DNA of 64,000 nt, taken from contig NZ_LMMO01000003.1 of assembly GCF_001422285.1 (NCBI RefSeq), positions 325,297 to 389,296 on the forward strand, given 5' to 3'. Below, piece by piece: positions 27,801-35,914 of the stretch. The notes under the pieces are model-generated. The model ran no database searches. It had not been told where the DNA came from and saw nothing but the letters and a program-made list of their open reading frames with translations. How positions within the stretch are numbered: position 1 is the first letter of the stretch; every line of letters begins with the position of its first letter. This DNA is from Frigoribacterium sp. Leaf263 (lineage in GTDB: Bacteria; Actinomycetota; Actinomycetes; Actinomycetales; Microbacteriaceae). The translations under genes were made by a program, and so were the position numbers.

Positions 27801-28339
27801 AGCTGACCGATCTGACCCGCACGCGCGCCGATCTCCTGACGATCATCGACGAGATCGACCAGACGATGCAGACGATCTTCGGCAGCGCCTTCGACGACAC
27901 GCAGGCGGCGTTCGACCGGGTGTTCCCGATCCTCTTCCCCGGCGGCAGCGGGTCGCTCCAGCTGACCGACCCCGACGACCTGCTGACCACCGGCATCGAG
28001 GTGACCGTGCGACCGGCGGGCAAGAAGATCGAGCGGCTGTCGCTGCTGTCGGGCGGCGAGCGGTCGCTGGCCGCCGTGGCACTGCTCATCGCCATCTTCA
28101 AGGCGAGGCCGAGCCCGTTCTACATCATGGACGAGGTGGAGGCCGCGCTCGACGACGCCAACCTCGGCCGGCTCCTCGCGATCTTCGAGGACCTCCGCGA
28201 GTCGAGCCAGCTCATCGTCATCACGCACCAGAAGCGCACGATGGAGATCGCGGACGCCCTGTACGGCGTCTCGATGCGCCAGGACGGCGTCAGCGCCGTC
28301 GTCGGGCAGCGGGTCGTGACCGAGCGCTCGACCGGCTGA
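24833..28339 (+). CDS. smc: Chromosome segregation ATPase SMC
   Basis: 1168 residues, normal SMC length. The N-terminal Walker A GPNGSGKSN lies near 30-38. Long Ala/Glu/Arg-rich coiled coils flank a hinge (about 500-640, with VQVRPGFEAAVAAALG). The C-terminal signature LSGGERSL is near 1070 and Walker B/D-loop YIMDEVEAALDDAN near 1095-1108. The ATG at 24833 has AGGAGG 8 nt upstream, contributed by a GGAGGCGCG element. A TAGTCT -10-like hexamer at 24781-24786 overlaps the mutM stop codon and would give smc its own promoter. A hairpin terminator follows the stop. Confidence 0.97.
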   Translation: MHLKSLTLKGFKSFASPTTFAFEPGVTCVVGPNGSGKSNVVDALAWVMGEQGVKNLRGGKMEDVIFAGTSTRGPLGRAQVVLTIDNADGALPIDYTEVTISRTLFRNGGSEYAINGEGCRLLDVQELLSDSGLGREMHVIVGQGQLDAVLRATPEERRGFIEEAAGILKHRRRKEKTLRKLDAMQANLTRLSDLAGEIRRQLKPLGRQAEIAREAQTIAAVVRDARARLLADEVVALTRVLSARSSTEAEHRAERGTLTARLDELGAAEQRLEEAMVGDDVDRARRVAFELESVHERLRSLASLARQRLQLLAQQAEQPAAVTTVSESMVADARDEAERLQGDVAAATAAVERARAGLATARRALDALDDEISAQSALVSKHDLEAGRLRSALDLARSELAAVRGERLRHEAALAAAETRRDTARSELDSLDDEAPEGDGVDHRAVQAEAEREAADLTLRVDGLRDRLHVAERERDALAARRAALAMALDGDDGGAALLQADRDGVRGRFADHVQVRPGFEAAVAAALGTLVDSVLVDDSTAAFDALAHATAAELGRIEVVVAEPERRVVALDAVLPTGVVTAMSVVTAPPGVLGLLAGTVIADDLVVARAARATLVDHPAPVTVITRSGEVLTDYVLRGGSGAERSRLELAAERDAAAEGLAAVEASLAELVPEHDEARRRLAEVRAAAAEAGRRATTEEARVVDHEQRLGRLRARSDAAEAEVERLRGALSVATRSADEASVVVEAAVAAHETHAARPRPLLDVSARQGLLDEVEAARADEVERRVVLETVRERVRAETARAGTLQRQLDEQRLEAERTARRAVVRQRQMASTSAVLSALPPTVDAVARSLDEARQGLAEAERARAGRNDELAGLRREARVVRDRLDTVTESVHGLEMELHEKRLHLTGLLERAASGLGLVEDVLVAEYGPDVPVPGPDGSSSAFDRPEQEVRLAAAERKLARLGRVNPLALEEFAALEQRHAFLSDQLTDLTRTRADLLTIIDEIDQTMQTIFGSAFDDTQAAFDRVFPILFPGGSGSLQLTDPDDLLTTGIEVTVRPAGKKIERLSLLSGGERSLAAVALLIAIFKARPSPFYIMDEVEAALDDANLGRLLAIFEDLRESSQLIVITHQKRTMEIADALYGVSMRQDGVSAVVGQRVVTERSTG

Positions 28340-28352
28340 CGCCCCCGGTCGA

Positions 28353-28388
28353 CGACCCGCGCCTCCCGATCCGAGGAGGCGCGGGTCG
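28353..28388. terminator. GGAGGCGCG palindrome, convergent terminator after smc
   Basis: A perfect 14-bp stem (28353-28366 with 28375-28388) closes an 8-nt loop and is built from CGCGCCTCC and GGAGGCGCG. It lies between the convergent stops of smc (28339) and the monooxygenase gene (28406). There is no T-tract, so it may act as a U-less terminator or as a 3'-end stabiliser. Confidence 0.7.
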
Positions 28389-28405
28389 AGTCGGTCGCCG
28401 CGCCG

Positions 28406-29656
28406 TCACGACGCGCGCGGCCCGCCTCCCGTGCCCGGCGCGACGCCGATGGCCCAGGCGGTCGGCGGGGGAGCGCCGTTCAGCACCCACTCGCCCACGA
28501 TCCGCCGCTTGAAGACCTGCGGGTTGTGCGACGCGACCGTGCGCGCGTTCCGCCAGTGACGGTCGAGGGCGGCGTCGACCGAGACCCTCGAGGCGCCGAG
28601 GGCGTCGAACAGATGCGATGCGGCCGCCGGAACGGCGTCGCTCAAGACGGTCTGGGCCCGGTAGACGTCGGCGCCGGCCCGGGCGACGAGATCGTCGAGG
28701 CCGGCGGGGCGGGCGCCGTCGCGCGAGGCCACGGCGACGCGTTCGACCGCCTCGGCTCCGCGGCGGAGGAGCGCCTCGGCCGTGAACGCCGTCGCCGAGA
28801 GCTCGCCGACGACGGCCTGCAGCTGCGGGTCGTCGCGACCGCGGTCGGCGTTGCCGTGGCTGTACACCCGGCTGCGGCCCGTGACGTTCGCCACCGCGTC
28901 GCGCACGACGGCCCGCGCGATCCCGGTGAGGACGGCGTTCAGCACGAGCTGGAAGAACGGCGTCTGGTGCGGGGCGCGCTCGATGCCGTCGAAGACGTGC
29001 TCGGGTCGCACCACCGCCCCGTCGAAGACGACGGTGCCGGTGCCCGTGTGGCGTTGACCGAAGCCGTCCCAGTCGTCGAGCACGGTGACGCCGGGCTGGT
29101 CGACGCGGACGGCGACGGCCGTGTCGGGCAGGCCGTCGCGACCGACGGTGACGTCGGTCCAGTCGGCGTAGAGGGTGCCCGTCGTGTAGTACTTCGCGCC
29201 GTGCACGGCGAGCGTCCCGTCGGGCGCCTCGACGAGACGGGTCGCCGTCGTGCCGAGGGCCGCCGTGCCCCGCTCGCTCCAGGCGTTGCCGATCAGCTCG
29301 CCGTCGGCGATGCGTCGCAGCCAGTCGTCGCGGGCGGGGGACGGGGCGAACGAGCGCTGGTCCTCCACGAACTCGAGATGCCCGCGCAGGGCGTGCGCGA
29401 CGTTCGAGTCGGCCTCGGCCAGCTCGCCGAGGAGGTCGATGGCGTCGGCGAGGCCGAGACCGAGACCGCCGTGCGACACGGGGACGGTGATCGCGCCGAA
29501 CCGCGCCTCCTGCAGATCCCGGAGGGCCCGTCTCGGCAGCTCGCGCCGTCGCTCGCGGTCGGCGGCCCCGTCGGCGATGCGCGCGAACAGGTCGGCGAAC
29601 CGCGCCCGGGCCGACTCGAGGTCGAGGGGCGCGCGGGTCACGTCGACGGCGCTCAC
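28406..29656 (-). CDS. Acyl-CoA dehydrogenase-fold flavin monooxygenase, DszC/SfnB-like
   Basis: 416 residues with the acyl-CoA dehydrogenase fold: an N-terminal helical domain with PVSHGGLGLGLADA, a central beta domain (GNAWSERGTAALGTT, then WDGFGQRHTGTGTVVFDG), and the C-terminal block HWRNARTVASHNPQVFKRR. That final block is characteristic of the DszC/SfnB group D flavin monooxygenases. It lacks the EGxN catalytic-Glu context of true dehydrogenases. Such enzymes use reduced FMN or FAD from a separate reductase to oxygenate S or N heteroatoms or ring carbons. No reductase gene is in the cluster. The start overlaps the upstream paralog by 4 bp. The substrate is unknown. Confidence 0.82.
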   Translation of the reverse strand: MSAVDVTRAPLDLESARARFADLFARIADGAADRERRRELPRRALRDLQEARFGAITVPVSHGGLGLGLADAIDLLGELAEADSNVAHALRGHLEFVEDQRSFAPSPARDDWLRRIADGELIGNAWSERGTAALGTTATRLVEAPDGTLAVHGAKYYTTGTLYADWTDVTVGRDGLPDTAVAVRVDQPGVTVLDDWDGFGQRHTGTGTVVFDGAVVRPEHVFDGIERAPHQTPFFQLVLNAVLTGIARAVVRDAVANVTGRSRVYSHGNADRGRDDPQLQAVVGELSATAFTAEALLRRGAEAVERVAVASRDGARPAGLDDLVARAGADVYRAQTVLSDAVPAAASHLFDALGASRVSVDAALDRHWRNARTVASHNPQVFKRRIVGEWVLNGAPPPTAWAIGVAPGTGGGPRAS

Positions 29657-30921
29657 GTGTAGAGGGACAGCGGCTGGAGGACCCCGGTCAGGAAGTGCGC
29701 GCCGACCTCGAGCCGCTTGTAGTCGACGGGGTCGTGAAGACTGTGCGTCCGCGCATTCCGCCAGTAGAGATCGAGACCCACCGAGCTGCGGGTCGAGCTC
29801 GACCCGGTCGCCTCGAAGACGCGCGACGTCGCGTCCGTCGCGAGATCGCTCGAGACCACCTTCACCTTGGCGATCTCGATGGCCAGCGCTCCGCGCGACT
29901 CGGCCGTGACGCCGTCGCCCTTCGCCGTCTCCGCGTCGAAGAGCACGCCGACCCGGTCGGCCAGGGCCTCGACCGCGGCCGCCTGCGCGACCAGCTCGCC
30001 GTAGAGCCGCCTCACGAACGGATCCTCGGCGTAGCGCTCGGCATCGCTGAGGAACCAGGCGTTCGGGCGGGCGATCGTGATGTCACGAGCGGCCGCCAGC
30101 GCCCCCTCGGCGAGACCGAGGTACAGGTTGCCGAATCCCAGCTGGATCGCGGCGGTGATGAGCGTCGAGAACGGCTCGCCGTCGAGGGCGCCCAGCACGT
30201 CGGAGGGCTCGACGCGCACGTCGGTGAAGCGCACGCTGCCGGAGGCGCTCTGCCGCTGGCCGAGGGCGTCCCAGTCGCCGAGGTGCTCCACCCCGTCGGC
30301 GTGCGAGTCGATGACGAAGGCGATCACGTCGCTTTCGCGCTCGCCGCCCGTGACCACGGCGTTGACGAGCGCCCGGTCGCCGGACGAGACGCCGGTCGAG
30401 AAGCGCTTGAGGCCGTCGAGGCGGTACCCGTCGCCGTCGGGTCGCAGGCGGAGGTCGGGATCGACGGGGTTCACCGAGTCGCCCCAGAGCCAGCGTCCCT
30501 CGATGGTCCGACGGTAGAAGCGCTCCCGCTCGGCGGCGGGCGCGCTCGTGGCGATGTTCGCGACGTTGACGTAGTGGTAGAGCAGCAGCTGCGCCAACGA
30601 GCCGTCGGCCCGGGCCAGGATGCGCACCACTCGGAACGCGGTCTGCCAGTGCGCTCCGCCCCCGCCGAAGGCCGCCGGGTCGAGGAGGGTCACGAGACCG
30701 CTGGCCCGCAGGGGCTCGAGCTCGGTCGTGGGGTCGGCCCCGCGGCGGTCCCGCTCGAGCACGTCGCGGGCCAGGACGGCGGCGACGTCGAGGGCGACGG
30801 CCGTCCAGCGCGCGAGCTCGTCGGCGTCGGCGACGCCGGTCCAGTGGCTGCGCGGCGGGGTCGCGGCGTCGGGGGGAGCAGGTGCGGGGGACGGTGTCGG
30901 CGGGTTCAGCAGATCGGTCAT
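29653..30921 (-). CDS. Acyl-CoA dehydrogenase-fold flavin monooxygenase, DszC/SfnB-like (first gene)
   Basis: 422 residues from the ATG at 30921, which has GGAGG spaced 6 nt upstream. A GTG at 30954 would extend the frame, but it overlaps a TAGCGT -10 hexamer (30953-30958 on the minus strand) and is probably untranscribed. Motifs: AAFGGGGAHWQTAFRVVRI, GDSVNPVDPDLRLRPDG, WDALGQRQSASGSVRFTDV, and C-terminal LYWRNARTHSLHDPVDYKR, the DszC/SfnB fingerprint. It is paralogous to the following gene and the two may form a hetero-oligomer. The divergent CUT2 transporter suggests that an imported compound is the substrate. Oxidative desulfurisation is one possibility but is not proven by sequence. Confidence 0.82.
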   Translation of the reverse strand: MTDLLNPPTPSPAPAPPDAATPPRSHWTGVADADELARWTAVALDVAAVLARDVLERDRRGADPTTELEPLRASGLVTLLDPAAFGGGGAHWQTAFRVVRILARADGSLAQLLLYHYVNVANIATSAPAAERERFYRRTIEGRWLWGDSVNPVDPDLRLRPDGDGYRLDGLKRFSTGVSSGDRALVNAVVTGGERESDVIAFVIDSHADGVEHLGDWDALGQRQSASGSVRFTDVRVEPSDVLGALDGEPFSTLITAAIQLGFGNLYLGLAEGALAAARDITIARPNAWFLSDAERYAEDPFVRRLYGELVAQAAAVEALADRVGVLFDAETAKGDGVTAESRGALAIEIAKVKVVSSDLATDATSRVFEATGSSSTRSSVGLDLYWRNARTHSLHDPVDYKRLEVGAHFLTGVLQPLSLYT

Positions 30922-30996
30922 CCGTGGCCTCCAGTCGTGGGTGTAGTCGGTCACGCTAGGGCCGCCCCCGATCGCGGCGGACGCCCGTTACGCCCC

Positions 30997-31040
30997 GTGA
31001 CCCCCTGTGACCGTGCATGGCGCCGGGTCTTCCCGGCGCC
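30997..31040. promoter_or_regulatory. Repeats and hairpin in the divergent intergenic region
   Basis: The 206-nt gap 30922-31127 separates the monooxygenase and transporter operons. It holds two GTGACC direct repeats one helical turn apart (30997-31002 and 31007-31012), next to a perfect 9-bp hairpin with a TCTT loop (31019-31027 with 31032-31040). The repeats could be an operator; the hairpin could be an attenuator in the transporter leader. No regulator gene is adjacent. Confidence 0.4.
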
Positions 31041-31127
31041 CTCGCGCACCCTCCAGGATGTGGCCACCGCGGTGGACCGCCGCGTCGACATCCCTGGCCC
31101 GCCGGCCTCCCGCACCCCGAGGACATC

Positions 31128-32165
31128 ATGACCGTGACCCGCCCCGCTCGACTCGCCCCCGTCGTCGCCGCCGCCCTCGGCGTCGTCCTCGTCCTCACCT
31201 CCTGCTCGCTGAAGACCTCGACGGCCGACGCCGACGACGCGCCGGCGCCCGCTGCCGCGACGGCGGGAACGGCCGACGTGCCGAGCCTCGAGGGCAAGAC
31301 CGTCGGGGTCGCGGCCAAGGACGTCGTCCACGACTTCAGCCGCATCGTCTACGAGAACGTGCAGGACCGCGTCGAGGCGCTCGGCGGCACCGTCGTCGCC
31401 ACGCAGGCCGAGGCGAAGGACGACAAGCACGTCAGCGACATCGACGCCCTCCTCTCGCGCGACGTCGACGCGATCGTGGTCATCCTCGGCGACGCCACCA
31501 CGCTCGCCCCCGAGCTCGAGAAGGTCCACGAGGCGGGCATCCCCCTGTTCACCATCGACAACGTCAGCGAGTTCAGCGAGAACAACGTCACGAGCGACAA
31601 CTGGCAGATCGGCTCCACCCTCGCGCGGACGATCGCGGAGGACATCGGGGGCGAGGGCAGGATCCTCGTCTTCAACGGGTTCCCGGGCGTCGCCCCCTGC
31701 CGCATCCGCTACGACGAGCTGTCGCTCGTGCTGAAGGACTACCCGGGCATCGAGCTGATCACCCCCGAGCTGCAGGACAAGTACGTCGGCACCATCGAGG
31801 ACGCCAAGCAGCAGGTCACCGACGCGCTGCAGCGGTACCCGGAGGGGGAGATCCAGGCGATCTGGTCGTGCTGGGACACCCCTCAGATCGGGGCCGCGCA
31901 GGCCGTCGACGCGGCGGGCCGTGACGAGATCCGGATCTACGGGGTCGACGCCGACCAGGGCGCGCTCGATCTCATCGCCGACCCCGACTCGTCGTACACG
32001 GCGACGGTCGCCCAGCAGAACTCGGCCATCGGCACGACGTCGGTCGACAACGTCGCGCGGTTCCTCGGCGGCGACGAGGCCGACGTGCCGGTCACGAGCT
32101 ACCTCCCGCCCGTCCTCATCACGAAGGAGAACATCGCCGAGAAGCGCGAGGAGCTGGGCCTGTGA
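31128..32165 (+). CDS. CUT2-family sugar-type ABC transporter substrate-binding lipoprotein
   Basis: 345 residues. Lipoprotein signal with hydrophobic VVAAALGVVLVLTSCS and lipobox LTSC near residues 24-27. A Thr/Asp/Ala linker leads to a periplasmic-binding-protein-like domain of the ribose/AI-2/galactose type (PF13407-like): KTVGVAAKDVVHDFS, DALLSRDVDAIVVI, GIPLFTIDNVSE, YGVDADQGALDLI. ATG at 31128 with GAGGA about 5 nt upstream. The stop overlaps the ATPase start by 4 bp. The ligand cannot be deduced. CUT2 importers carry pentoses, AI-2, nucleosides and sugar-like aglycones. Confidence 0.9.
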   Translation: MTVTRPARLAPVVAAALGVVLVLTSCSLKTSTADADDAPAPAAATAGTADVPSLEGKTVGVAAKDVVHDFSRIVYENVQDRVEALGGTVVATQAEAKDDKHVSDIDALLSRDVDAIVVILGDATTLAPELEKVHEAGIPLFTIDNVSEFSENNVTSDNWQIGSTLARTIAEDIGGEGRILVFNGFPGVAPCRIRYDELSLVLKDYPGIELITPELQDKYVGTIEDAKQQVTDALQRYPEGEIQAIWSCWDTPQIGAAQAVDAAGRDEIRIYGVDADQGALDLIADPDSSYTATVAQQNSAIGTTSVDNVARFLGGDEADVPVTSYLPPVLITKENIAEKREELGL

Positions 32166-33742
32166 CGACACCCACACCCACGCCCGCGCCCACGCCGGGC
32201 GCCGCGCTCGCGCTCCGCTCCATCATCAAGTCGTTCGCCGGCGTCGAGGTGCTGCACGGCGTCGACCTCGACGTCGCACCCGGCGAGGTCGTCGCCCTGG
32301 TCGGCGAGAACGGGGCCGGCAAGTCGACCCTGATCAAGATCCTGACCGGGTTCCACCCCGCCGACTCGGGCACGATCTCGCTCGGCGGCGTGCCGGTGCG
32401 GATCGCGACGGCAGCCGACGCGGAGCGCCTGGGCATCCGCGTCGTCCACCAGGACCGCCATCAGGCCGGGCGGCTGACGGTCGCCGAGCAGCTCTACCTC
32501 GGACGCTCCGAGGGGCGTCGGGGCTGGGTCTCGCCCCGGGCCCTCCGCCGTCGAGCGGAGTCCGACCTCCGCGCCTCCGTGGGGCTCGAGATCAGCGCCG
32601 ACCTGCTCGTGGACGACCTCACCGTCGCCGAGCGGCAGCTGCTGCAGATCGCCCGTGCCGTGCTGTCCGAGCCGCGGGTCCTCGTGCTCGACGAGCCCAC
32701 GGCGCCGCTCGCCGCGCACGACGTCGCGCGGCTGGTCGAGACCGTCGCGCGCCTCCGGTCCCGTGGCGTCCCGATCGTGTACATCTCCCACTACCTGCAG
32801 GAGGTGGACGACATCGCCGACCGGGTGGTCGTCCTCCGCAACGGGTCGGTCGTCGGCGAGGTCGACCTCCGCGACGATGCGGACGAGGTCACGGCGACGA
32901 GCCGGGAGGCCTCCGACGACCTCGCCCGCACGAGACTCGACCGCGTCGTCGAGCTCATGGTCGGCCGCCGCGTCGACGAGTACGGCGGTCGCCGTCGCGA
33001 CGGCGCGGGCCTCGGCGCCGACCCGTCGCTGGTGATCGAGGGGCTGAGCGTCGCCGGGCACCTCGACGGCGTCGATCTCGCGGTGCGCCCCGGCGAGATC
33101 GTCGGGGTGACGGGTCTCGTCGGCTCCGGCGTCGAGGTGCTGGCGGAGGCCGTGACGGGCCTCCGGCGCCGAGGAGGCGCGGTGCGGGTGGGCACGCGCA
33201 GCATCCGGACCCCGGCGGCGTTCGTCCGCGCCGGGGGCGCCCACGTCCCGAGCGATCGTCGACGGGACGGCGTCGTGCTGCGGCACACGGTCCGCGAGAA
33301 CATCGCGCTCGCGAGTCCGCGGGTCACCTCGCGCCTGGGTCTCTGGGTGGACCGCGGTCGCGAACGGGAGCTCGCCCGGCAGCAGGTCGCGCACGTCGAC
33401 GTCCGACCGGCCGACCCCGAGTCCGTCGCGGGTCGTCTGTCGGGCGGCAATCAGCAGAAGGTCGTGCTCGGTCGCTGGCTGGCGGCCGGATCCCGTGTCT
33501 TCGTGCTCGACCAGCCCACGGCCGGCGTCGACGTCGGCAGCCGGCAGGCCGTCTACGACCGGGTCGAGGAGCAGCTCCGCGACGGCGCGGCCGTCCTGCT
33601 CGTCACGGTCGACCTCGACGAGCTCGTCGGCCTGGCCGATCGCATCGTGGTGCTCTACCGCGGCCGCGTGCGCGCCGTCATCGAGCACGCCGACGCCACC
33701 GTCGACCGCGTGCTCGCCGTGGCGTCCGGGGCCGCCGCGTGA
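32162..33742 (+). CDS. CUT2 ABC transporter ATPase with two nucleotide-binding domains (RbsA/MglA-like)
   Basis: 526 residues with a duplicated ATPase domain. The first has Walker A GENGAGKST near 48-56 and Walker B VLVLDEPTAPLAA near 177-189. The second has the signature LSGGNQQKVVLGRW near 425-438 and VFVLDQPTAGVDVGS. Like many RbsA-type proteins the second Walker A is degenerate (GLVGSGVEVL), so only one site should hydrolyse ATP. It is 4 bp overlapped at both ends with its neighbours, in a tight four-gene operon. Confidence 0.93.
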   Translation: MTTPTPTPAPTPGAALALRSIIKSFAGVEVLHGVDLDVAPGEVVALVGENGAGKSTLIKILTGFHPADSGTISLGGVPVRIATAADAERLGIRVVHQDRHQAGRLTVAEQLYLGRSEGRRGWVSPRALRRRAESDLRASVGLEISADLLVDDLTVAERQLLQIARAVLSEPRVLVLDEPTAPLAAHDVARLVETVARLRSRGVPIVYISHYLQEVDDIADRVVVLRNGSVVGEVDLRDDADEVTATSREASDDLARTRLDRVVELMVGRRVDEYGGRRRDGAGLGADPSLVIEGLSVAGHLDGVDLAVRPGEIVGVTGLVGSGVEVLAEAVTGLRRRGGAVRVGTRSIRTPAAFVRAGGAHVPSDRRRDGVVLRHTVRENIALASPRVTSRLGLWVDRGRERELARQQVAHVDVRPADPESVAGRLSGGNQQKVVLGRWLAAGSRVFVLDQPTAGVDVGSRQAVYDRVEEQLRDGAAVLLVTVDLDELVGLADRIVVLYRGRVRAVIEHADATVDRVLAVASGAAA

Positions 33743-34806
33743 GCGCCGTGGGCACCCACGGGGTGGAGGCGGCGGGCCGACACCCGTCCGCCGCGCCGCC
33801 GCCGCCGCCCTCGTCGACGCCCGAGCGGCCCGAGCGGCCGCGGGCCCGTCGCCGTGGCGCGCCCCGCTGGGTCTCGCTGCTCGGCTGGGCCGTCGTGGTC
33901 GTCGAGTTCGGCGTCCTCGCCGCGGCCTCCTCGTCGTTCGCGACGCCGGGTAACGCGGCGTCGATCCTCTCGCAGGCCGCCGTGTACGCGATCGCCGGCT
34001 TCGGCCTCGCCATCGTCGTGATCACCGGCGGCGACGACGTCGTCCGAGGAGGGATCGATCTCTCGAGCGGCGCCGTCGTCGCCGTCTCGGGCGTCGTCGC
34101 GGCCCTCGTCGCGACCGCCGGAGGGGGAGCCCCGGCCGCGATCGCGGCGGCGCTGCTCGTCTCGGCGGGCTTCGGCGCCCTGAACGGCACGGTCGTCGTC
34201 CTCGGCGTCAGCCCCCTGCTCGTCACGCTCGCCACCGGCGGGATCGTCACCAGCGTCGTCTACCTGGCCACGGGCAACGTCAAGGTGCCGCTCGACGACG
34301 CCGTCTTCCGCTGGCTGCGGTCCGGCGATCTCGTCGGGGTCCCGGCTCCGATCGTCGTCCTCGCCGTCGTGGCCGTCGTGGTCGGTCTCGCCGTGGGGCG
34401 GACGACCTGGGGCGTCCGCAGCTACGCGGTGGGCGAGAACCCCACGGCGGCGTCCGTCACGGGGGTGGGGGTCTGGCGGTACGTCGCGGGCAGCTACGTC
34501 CTGTCGGCGCTGCTCGCCGGCGTCGCGGGGATCGTCCTCGCCTCGCGTCTGGCCGCCGCCGTCCCCGACGTCGGCGAGCAGATCCTCCTCGACATCGTGC
34601 TGACCGCCTACATGTCCATCGTGTTCTCCCGCCGACTCGTCGTCACCATCGGCGGAACCCTCGTCGCGGCGGTCTTCGTCGCGGCGCTCGTCAACGGCTT
34701 CACCCTGCTCGGCATCGGCAGCCAGTGGGTCGGCGTCGTCAAGGGCGTCCTCATCCTGGCCGTGCTCGCCCTGGCCGCCGTCCGAGAGAGAGGACTCGTG
34801 CGATGA
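33739..34806 (+). CDS. CUT2 ABC transporter permease (first)
   Basis: 355 residues with a Pro/Arg-rich cytoplasmic N-terminus (about 45 residues) and roughly nine hydrophobic segments. It has the RbsC-type signature GGIDLSSGAVVAVSG near 100-114 and GVRSYAVGENPTAASVTGVGVWR in the cytoplasmic loop. GTG start overlaps the ATPase stop. It pairs with the next gene as a permease heterodimer. Confidence 0.9.
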   Translation: MSAVGTHGVEAAGRHPSAAPPPPPSSTPERPERPRARRRGAPRWVSLLGWAVVVVEFGVLAAASSSFATPGNAASILSQAAVYAIAGFGLAIVVITGGDDVVRGGIDLSSGAVVAVSGVVAALVATAGGGAPAAIAAALLVSAGFGALNGTVVVLGVSPLLVTLATGGIVTSVVYLATGNVKVPLDDAVFRWLRSGDLVGVPAPIVVLAVVAVVVGLAVGRTTWGVRSYAVGENPTAASVTGVGVWRYVAGSYVLSALLAGVAGIVLASRLAAAVPDVGEQILLDIVLTAYMSIVFSRRLVVTIGGTLVAAVFVAALVNGFTLLGIGSQWVGVVKGVLILAVLALAAVRERGLVR

Positions 34807-35900
34807 GCACCGTCACCGACCGCCCGTCACCCGAGCAGCCGTCGAGCCCCGATCCCGCCGCGGGTCCGTCCCGCGGATCCGCTCCCGCGGTCGCCCCGCC
34901 GTCCGACCCCGATCGCCTCCGCCGTCTGGCGACGCGCCTCCTCGCACCCGGGGCGCTCGTCGTCATCGTCCTCGTCTTCGGGCTGCTCACCCCGACCTTC
35001 GCGACCGGCGGCAACCTCCGGTCGGTGCTGTCGGCGGCCGCGCTGGTCGCGATCGCGGCGTGCGCCATGACGGTCGTGGTCCGGAGCGGGGGCATCGATC
35101 TGTCCATCGGGGTCGCCGTCGACCTCGCCGCGCTGGGGGCCACGGCCCTCATCGCCGACGGCTACGTGACCTGGTTCGCCGTCGTCGCGGGTCTCGCCTT
35201 CGGCACGCTGGCCGGGGTCGTGAACGCCGTGCTGGTCACCGTTCTCCGCATCCGCGCATTCCTGGCGACCCTGAGCGTCTGGTTCGTCGGCACGAGCGTG
35301 CAGCAGCTGCTGACCGACGGCGGTGCGCCGATCTACCTGCGGCGACCGGCCACGCCGGAGTCGTTCGCGGCCCTGGGCGATGCGACCGTGGCGGGCGTCC
35401 CGTTCCCGGTCGCCGCCGCGGCGCTCCTGGCGATCGTCACCTGGCTGCTCCTCGATCGGACGCGGTGGGGCCGGGTCGTGACGGCGGCGGGGGAGCAGCG
35501 GACGGCGACGACCATCGCCGGTCGGGCCACGCGTCCCGCTCTCGGGGCGGCCTTCGTCGTGGCCGCAGCGATCGCGTCCGTGGCGGGCGTCCTCCTGGCC
35601 TCCCGCAGCTACGGCTTCGTGGCGGGCAGCGGCCAGGCCTACGTGCTCGACGCGATCGGGGCGGTGTTCATCGGGGCGACGCTCAGCCGCTACGGCAGGC
35701 CGAACGTCGTGGGGACGCTGATCGGCGTGCTGATCTTCACGATCCTCTCGAACGGGCTGGCGCTGCTCGGGGTCAGCTACTACTTCGATGGTCTCGTGCG
35801 CGGCGTGGTCCTGATCGTCCTGCTGGTGGCCGCGTCCGTCCTCGCCCGCGGGACCACGGGGCCGTCCCTCCGGACGCTGCTCGGCCGGGCGGCTCGCTGA
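34803..35900 (+). CDS. CUT2 ABC transporter permease (second)
   Basis: 365 residues with an RbsC-type fold: Pro/Ser-rich N-terminus, GGIDLSIGVAVDLAALGATA near 94-113, and FIGATLSRYGRPNVVGT near the C-terminus. ATG at 34803 overlaps the first permease by 4 bp. It is only distantly similar to its partner, so the pair is an old heterodimer rather than a recent duplication. The operon ends at a strong palindrome. Confidence 0.9.
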   Translation: MSTVTDRPSPEQPSSPDPAAGPSRGSAPAVAPPSDPDRLRRLATRLLAPGALVVIVLVFGLLTPTFATGGNLRSVLSAAALVAIAACAMTVVVRSGGIDLSIGVAVDLAALGATALIADGYVTWFAVVAGLAFGTLAGVVNAVLVTVLRIRAFLATLSVWFVGTSVQQLLTDGGAPIYLRRPATPESFAALGDATVAGVPFPVAAAALLAIVTWLLLDRTRWGRVVTAAGEQRTATTIAGRATRPALGAAFVVAAAIASVAGVLLASRSYGFVAGSGQAYVLDAIGAVFIGATLSRYGRPNVVGTLIGVLIFTILSNGLALLGVSYYFDGLVRGVVLIVLLVAASVLARGTTGPSLRTLLGRAAR

Positions 35901-35914
35901 GCCGCACCCGGATG

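Noticed and set aside
24797-28228. Long open reading frames antisense to smc (over 1100 codons), and similar ones antisense to leuC, mutM-rnc and others
   Set aside because: High-GC codon bias keeps opposite-strand frames open. Their translations are low-complexity Arg/Gly/Ala/Val strings without domains, and the sense frames encode clear conserved proteins.
30922-30954. GTG at 30954 as start of the first monooxygenase gene
   Set aside because: It overlaps a -10 hexamer and lacks a Shine-Dalgarno, while the ATG at 30921 has GGAGG at ideal spacing.
33090-33150. Broken second ATPase domain in the CUT2 ABC protein
   Set aside because: A degenerate second Walker A is normal in RbsA-type proteins; the signature and Walker B motifs are intact.
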